DNA from: Streptomyces rubiginosohelvolus
Lineage (GTDB): Bacteria; Actinomycetota; Actinomycetes; Streptomycetales; Streptomycetaceae
Length of the DNA stretch: 64,000 bases
Assembly: GCF_014649875.1 (NCBI RefSeq)
Contig: NZ_BMTW01000011.1
Span: 182,975 to 246,974 of the forward strand
Direction of reading: 5' to 3'
Part shown: piece after piece, positions 60,295-64,000 of the stretch
Layout: every line of letters starts with the position of its first letter
Numbering within the stretch: position 1 is the stretch's first letter
Made by a program: the position numbers and the translations under genes
Notes under the pieces: model-generated
Told to the model about the DNA's origin: nothing
Database searches by the model: none
What the model saw: the letters and a program-made list of their open reading frames with translations, nothing else

Positions 60295-61386
60295 TCAGCC
60301 CAGGGCCCAGGTGACATCCCTGAGCAGGGCGTGCCGCCAGCCCGCCCGGTCGTGGTCCGAGGCGGACCGCGAGACCCGCACGGTCGCACCGGCCCGCTCG
60401 GTGAGCGACTCGGTCAGCGCGCAGTGGGGCAGCATCCGCGTCTCATGCTCCCCGACGTCGAACGCGCACCGCAGCCGCGACAGGTCGGCCCCCCGGCGCA
60501 GCCGCTCGGCGACGGCGCCGCCGACCGCCCCGCCCAGCGGATCCGGCAGGTCCACGGCCCCGGGCGCCCACCAGAAGGACCCCGACTGGCAGGCGACCCG
60601 CGAGACCAGTTCCGGGAACTCCAGCGCCGCGTACAGCGCGCTCAGACCGCCGAGGCTCTGCCCGGCCACCACGAGCCGGTCCAGGCCGGCCGGCACACCG
60701 CAGTCGCCCACCAGGGGCAGCAGCTCGTCCCGGACCGCCTCCCACAGTTCCGGGCGGCAGCCGAACTCCGCCTCCCGGTCCTTGGCCGGCAGGAACACCA
60801 GGGTGACCGGGGGCAGGTCGCCCGCGTCGAAGGCCGCGTCGAAGGCGGCCGCGGCCGGATGCAGATACAGCCAGTCGTCCCCGTCGAGCAGCAGCACCAC
60901 CGGACCGCCGCCGCCCACCGGATGGACCCGCACGGTACGCCGCCCGCCGAGCCGGTCGCTGCTCCAGCGGATCCGGGTCCGGGGAAGGGGCGGCACATCG
61001 TCCGGGCCGAGGGCGGGCCAGTGCGGCTGGGGCGGGGCGTCCGGCGTCGCGGCGACGGAACGGTCGGCCCCCGCGCCGACCGGATTGAACGGATCGGCAT
61101 TGGCCTCGCCCGCCACGAGGACGCGGTAGGTCACCCGCAGCCGCGCGGGCAGGGACACCTCCGCGTACCAGCAGTCGGTGTCCTCCCAGCGGCGCAACGG
61201 CACCGGCGGCGACCAGCTTTCGAAGTCGAGTACGGCCTCGGAGCCGCGCCACAGGAAGAGGGTCCGCCAGCCGCCGTCGGCGGGGACCGGCGCGGGCGTG
61301 CGCGCCGCCGCCCAGAACGCGTCGGTGCCGGGGCGGCCCGGCAGACCGAAGGCGGCGAAGGGGCTCTCGGCGTCCACCGGAGGCAT
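60295..61386 (-). CDS. cchJ: Enterochelin-esterase-like siderophore hydrolase CchJ
   Basis: A 363-residue protein with an N-terminal early-set domain (LFLWRGSEAVLDFESW, VSLPARLRVTYRVLVAGEAN) and a C-terminal alpha/beta hydrolase of the Fes/IroD type. The nucleophile motif is VVAGQSLGGLSALYAALEFP, followed by SRVACQSGSFWW and the histidine region SASDHDRAGWRHAL. In coelichelin clusters this esterase is thought to release the NRPS product or open the ferric complex, as the NRPS has no thioesterase. AAGGAG lies before the ATG. It is convergent to cchI and has its own iron box at 61448-61466. Confidence 0.9.
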   Translation of the reverse strand: MPPVDAESPFAAFGLPGRPGTDAFWAAARTPAPVPADGGWRTLFLWRGSEAVLDFESWSPPVPLRRWEDTDCWYAEVSLPARLRVTYRVLVAGEANADPFNPVGAGADRSVAATPDAPPQPHWPALGPDDVPPLPRTRIRWSSDRLGGRRTVRVHPVGGGGPVVLLLDGDDWLYLHPAAAAFDAAFDAGDLPPVTLVFLPAKDREAEFGCRPELWEAVRDELLPLVGDCGVPAGLDRLVVAGQSLGGLSALYAALEFPELVSRVACQSGSFWWAPGAVDLPDPLGGAVGGAVAERLRRGADLSRLRCAFDVGEHETRMLPHCALTESLTERAGATVRVSRSASDHDRAGWRHALLRDVTWALG

Positions 61387-61447
61387 GAACGTCTCCTTGT
61401 GCGAAGGGAAGAGCGGAGAGGCAGGCCGAAATGGGCTCCACCTCTTG

Positions 61448-61466
61448 TAAGGCGAGCCTAACCCAA
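61448..61466 (-). promoter_or_regulatory. Iron box upstream of cchJ
   Basis: Minus-strand TTGGGTTAGGCTCGCCTTA matches the DmdR/IdeR consensus at 15 of 19 positions. It lies 62 bp before the cchJ ATG, so the esterase gene should be induced with the rest of the cluster under iron limitation. Confidence 0.78.
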
Positions 61467-61513
61467 CGGCCCTGAACGGCTGTTGGGGATGGGACAGGGA
61501 AAAGCGGCCGGGC

Positions 61514-61936
61514 TCAGTACGCGGCGAGCCGCTCCATCAGGACCACGCTGTGCGCGAGCTGCTGCTTCTCCTCGGCGGTCAGTTCGAGGTCGATGGCCCG
61601 GGCCAGCCAGTCGGCCCGCCGGTCGCGCTCCGCCTTCAGCGCCGCCCGGCCGACCTCGGAGAGATCGACGAGCGACTTGCGGCCGTCCGTCGGGTGCGCC
61701 CGACGGACGACGAGGCCCTGCTCCATCAGGAGGCCGACCGCGCGGGCCATCGACTGGGGCCGTACGCGCTGGTCCGCGGCGAGGTCGCTGGTGGTCATGG
61801 CCCCGTCCCGGTCGAGGACGCCCAGCACGGCGACCTGGCCGTGCGGAATCCGGTCCTCATGCTTCACGCGTCGCGCGAGTTTGCCCATGGCGGTGCGCAG
61901 ATCGGCGGCGACGGTGGCGGGTTCCGGGGTGGGCAT
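61514..61936 (-). CDS. MarR family transcriptional regulator
   Basis: A 140-residue winged-helix protein: LGVLDRDGAMTTSDLAADQR, VRPQSMARAVGLLMEQGLVV, RRAHPTDGRKSLVDLSEVG. The last is the beta-wing with the conserved D-x-R of the MarR family. It is divergent from the enolase gene and separated by 198 bp that contain five 13-bp repeat units. Autoregulation and control of the enolase are the simplest reading. It also flanks the siderophore cluster but shows no iron-box link. Confidence 0.88.
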   Translation of the reverse strand: MPTPEPATVAADLRTAMGKLARRVKHEDRIPHGQVAVLGVLDRDGAMTTSDLAADQRVRPQSMARAVGLLMEQGLVVRRAHPTDGRKSLVDLSEVGRAALKAERDRRADWLARAIDLELTAEEKQQLAHSVVLMERLAAY

Positions 61937-62008
61937 AGGGCACTTTAACCCGCGGTTGTGGGCGCGTCCGCCCAGGTGGTCGGCCCAGGAGGTCCCCGGT
62001 GAAACTCA

Positions 62009-62073
62009 ACAGCACAACTGCACAGCCAAGCTAAACAGCCAATCTGAACAGCATTGCTGTAGAGTTTTGCTGT
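62009..62073. repeat. Array of five 13-bp operator-like repeats between marR and eno
   Basis: Exact 13-bp spacing: ACAGCACAACTGC (62009), ACAGCCAAGCTAA (62022), ACAGCCAATCTGA (62035), ACAGCATTGCTGT (62048), AGAGTTTTGCTGT (62061). Consensus ACAGC-N4-CTG-N. The fourth unit is a perfect palindrome (ACAGCA-T-TGCTGT) and the others are imperfect versions. Location and symmetry suggest multiple binding sites for the divergent MarR protein. Confidence 0.75.
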
Positions 62074-62134
62074 CGCGGCTCGCGCCGGCGCTGTCGCACC
62101 AGTGCCGCGGCAGGCACCTACGGAAGGACCTCGC

Positions 62135-63436
62135 ATGTCCCGCACGACAGCTGAGCCCGCCGCCATCCGGTCCGTCACCGCCCGCCGGATCATCGACAGC
62201 CGGGGCAACCCCACCGTCGAGGTCGACGTCCGCCTTGCCGGCGGATCCCTCGGGCGCGCGGCCGTCCCGTCCGGTGCCTCCACCGGTGCGCGGGAAGCCG
62301 TGGAACTGCGTGACGGGGACGCCGGACAGTGGCACGGCAAGGGCGTAGACCGTGCGGTCGGCCACGTCAACGGGGAGATCGCGGCCGCGGTCGTGGGCCG
62401 CGACGCGGACGACCAGGCGGGCCTGGACGCGGCGCTCGTCGGGCTCGACGGCACCCCCGGCAAGTCCCGGCTCGGGGCGAACGCCGTCCTCGGGGTCTCG
62501 CTCGCCGCCGCGAAGGCCGCGGCGACGGCCCACCGTCAGCCGCTCTACCGCTATCTCGGCGGCGCCGACGCCCGCCTGCTCCCGCTGCCGATGATGAACA
62601 TCATCAACGGCGGTGCGCATGCCGACAATCCGCTGGACTTCCAGGAGTTCATGATCGCGCCGGTGGGCGCGAAGACCTTCGCCGAAGCCGTCCGCATGGG
62701 CTCCGAGATCTTCCACACCCTGCGCCGCGACCTGCTCGCGGCCGGTCACTCCACCGGCGTCGGCGACGAAGGCGGGTTCGCCCCCGCGCTGCGCACCGCC
62801 GAGGAGGCCCTCGACTTCGTCCTGAGCGCCGTCGAACGTACCGGATACCGTCCCGGCGAGGACATCGGCCTCATCATGGACCCGGCATCGTCGGAGTTCT
62901 TCCGCGACGGTGCCTACGTGTACGCGGGCGAGGGGGTCCGCCGTACGCCCTCGGAGCAGGCGGACTACCTGGCCGAGCTGATCGACGCGTACCCGATCGT
63001 CTCCATCGAGGACCCGATGGCCGAGGACGACCTGGACGGCTGGCGCGAGCTGACCGCCCGCGTCGGCCACCGCTGCCAGCTCACCGGCGACGACGTCTTC
63101 TGCACGGACGAGGCGCAGGTGCGCGAGGGCATCCGTACCGGCGTCGGCAACTCGGTCCTGGTCAAGGTCAACCAGATCGGCACCCTGACCGAAGCCCTCG
63201 CGACGGTCGCCACCGCCCGGCGTGCGGGCTGGAGTGCCGTGATGTCCCACCGCTCCGGCGAGACGGAGGACACCACCATCGCGGACCTGGCGGTGGCGAC
63301 GGGCTGCGGCCAGATCAAGACCGGCTCGCTGTCCCGTTCCGACCGCACGGCCAAGTACAACCAGCTGATCCGGATCGAGGAGGAGCTGGGCGATTCGGCG
63401 CAGTACGCCGGCGGGGCGCTGCTGTCCCGCTCCTGA
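62135..63436 (+). CDS. eno: Enolase (second-type copy)
   Basis: A 433-residue phosphopyruvate hydratase interconverting 2-phosphoglycerate and phosphoenolpyruvate. Motifs are IIDSRGNPTVEVDVRLA near the N-terminus, PMMNIINGGAHADNPLDFQE, TGVGDEGGFAP, the metal-ligand region IEDPMAEDDLDGW, LVKVNQIGTLTEAL and MSHRSGETEDTTIADLAV. All expected catalytic segments are present, so it should be active. The ATG at 62135 is preceded by GGAAGGA. Streptomyces species often have two enolases; the MarR-linked, isolated setting here points to the non-housekeeping copy, which is inference as the other gene is not in the window. Confidence 0.93.
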   Translation: MSRTTAEPAAIRSVTARRIIDSRGNPTVEVDVRLAGGSLGRAAVPSGASTGAREAVELRDGDAGQWHGKGVDRAVGHVNGEIAAAVVGRDADDQAGLDAALVGLDGTPGKSRLGANAVLGVSLAAAKAAATAHRQPLYRYLGGADARLLPLPMMNIINGGAHADNPLDFQEFMIAPVGAKTFAEAVRMGSEIFHTLRRDLLAAGHSTGVGDEGGFAPALRTAEEALDFVLSAVERTGYRPGEDIGLIMDPASSEFFRDGAYVYAGEGVRRTPSEQADYLAELIDAYPIVSIEDPMAEDDLDGWRELTARVGHRCQLTGDDVFCTDEAQVREGIRTGVGNSVLVKVNQIGTLTEALATVATARRAGWSAVMSHRSGETEDTTIADLAVATGCGQIKTGSLSRSDRTAKYNQLIRIEEELGDSAQYAGGALLSRS

Positions 63437-63495
63437 TGGGGCCTCGGGGCCGGGCAGGTGCATCTCCTGATACGCCCGGCCCCACAACGCGGAAC

Positions 63496-63537
63496 GGGCG
63501 GCCTCCGGCGGACGGTTACGTCCACCGGAGGCCGCCC
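63496..63537. terminator. Hairpin terminator between convergent eno and the last gene
   Basis: GGGCGGCCTCCGG (63496-63508) and CCGGAGGCCGCCC (63525-63537) are perfect 13-bp inverted arms, extended inward by GGAC/GTCC across one mismatch. It can serve both converging transcripts. Confidence 0.75.
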
Positions 63538-63625
63538 TCCGTTCGCGGCGGGCCGGTCCGGGCCGCCGGACACCGGACCTGCTCACCGCTCCCGGGTCAC
63601 CGGTCCGGGCCGAAGAAGAGCGGAT

Positions 63626-64000
63626 CTAGGGGAAGTTGGTGACGGTCGAAGGAATCGTCGACGTTCCCGATGTCGGCGAGCCGATGTTGTTGATGACGTG
63701 CTGGTACTGGCCGTTGCCGCCGAGCGAGACGACCAGCAGGTTGTGGAACTTCACGCCGGGCTTCACCGGTGCCTTGAAGCCGTGTTCCTGCACGATGGTC
63801 GGGTCGACGTTGTAGTAGCAGTAGCTGCCCATGCCCCAGCCCTCGTGCTGCTCGACCGAGTCGTCGACCCGGTAGGCCGCGTAGCCCTTCGTGTTCCCGT
63901 TCTGGATGGCGGCCTGGTTGGGTGCGTCGTACGCCTTCTCGTTCTGGAAGAAGATCGTGCGGCCGCGTTCGCCGTACCACTCGACGTCGTACTTGTTGAA
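63626..64000 (-). CDS. C-terminal part of a secreted hydrolase-like protein (GH55-type), incomplete
   Basis: The final 124 codons of a gene that continues beyond the window. The visible sequence includes FNKYDVEWYGERGRTIFFQN, NQAAIQNGNTKGYAAYRV, EGWGMGSYCYYNVDPTIVQE and HNLLVVSLGGNGQYQHVINN. I recall this type of ending from large secreted Streptomyces proteins annotated as adenylyl cyclase or coagulation-factor-like, many of which are GH55 beta-1,3-glucanase relatives. The aromatic, glycine-rich composition suits an extracellular beta-helix or carbohydrate-active protein. Without the N-terminus neither signal peptide nor catalytic residues can be checked. Confidence 0.5.
   Translation of the reverse strand, partial: FNKYDVEWYGERGRTIFFQNEKAYDAPNQAAIQNGNTKGYAAYRVDDSVEQHEGWGMGSYCYYNVDPTIVQEHGFKAPVKPGVKFHNLLVVSLGGNGQYQHVINNIGSPTSGTSTIPSTVTNFP

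Noticed and set aside
62009..62073. CRISPR-like array
   Set aside because: Units are 13 bp with no spacers and no cas genes are nearby; operator array is the better reading.

Overview
The window is high-GC actinobacterial DNA with many four-base ATGA or GTGA overlaps between neighbouring genes. It carries three accessory loci typical of Streptomyces: an isorenieratene carotenoid cluster, a gvpOAFGYZJLSK gas-vesicle operon and a coelichelin-type siderophore cluster. It is therefore almost certainly from a Streptomyces or close relative, probably from the variable part of the chromosome. No rRNA, tRNA, CRISPR array, insertion sequence or prophage was recognised.

Layout. 1-4.0 kb: the end of a PLP-dependent enzyme with a coupled MFS transporter, a VOC protein, a DinB/DUF664 protein and an F420-type LLM oxidoreductase. 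4.07-4.77 kb: two decayed gene fragments (SRPBCC, then an FAD oxidoreductase). 4.9-14.7 kb: an SDR gene, then two convergent carotenoid operons, crtY-crtT-crtU (+) and crtE-crtI-crtB-Rieske (-). 15-21 kb: an Asp23/Gls24 gene and the ten-gene gas-vesicle operon, all on the minus strand. 21.4-25.8 kb: the error-prone polymerase pair dnaE2 and an ImuB-like Y-family protein. 25.9-31.6 kb: a phosphotransferase, a GbsR/MarR regulator divergent from a two-gene ABC exporter, and a GT-C-like membrane protein. 31.7-38.8 kb: a molybdopterin oxidoreductase with a small membrane protein, a GT2/DUF2064/methyltransferase operon, a two-component system and an epimerase. 39-39.6 kb: a protein with two tandem HTH-like repeats. 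39.9-61.4 kb: the siderophore cluster. 61.5-63.4 kb: a MarR regulator divergent from a second-type enolase. The window ends in the 3' part of a secreted-hydrolase-like gene.

Siderophore cluster. The 3646-residue NRPS has the order A-PCP-E-C-A-PCP-E-C-A-PCP. The adenylation codes I read (DINYWGGIG-, DFWNVGMVH-, DMENLGLIN-) fit formyl-hydroxyornithine, threonine and hydroxyornithine, as in coelichelin. Around it lie the ornithine hydroxylase, the ferri-siderophore importer, two half-size ABC exporters and an esterase. Iron-box-like sites precede cchB, cchF and cchJ. The usual formyltransferase (cchA) and MbtH-like (cchK) genes are not in the window.

The most notable observations are: (1) the two half-exporters flanking the NRPS have complementary broken nucleotide-binding motifs, so a heterodimer would have exactly one complete ATP site; (2) an array of five 13-bp operator-like units separates marR and the enolase; (3) there is a perfect 19-bp palindrome before crtE; (4) an 11+11 bp palindrome straddles a probable leaderless promoter of the ABC operon; (5) four tandem 10-bp repeats precede dnaE2; (6) several genes share a TAGNNT-N7-start pattern suggesting leaderless transcripts.
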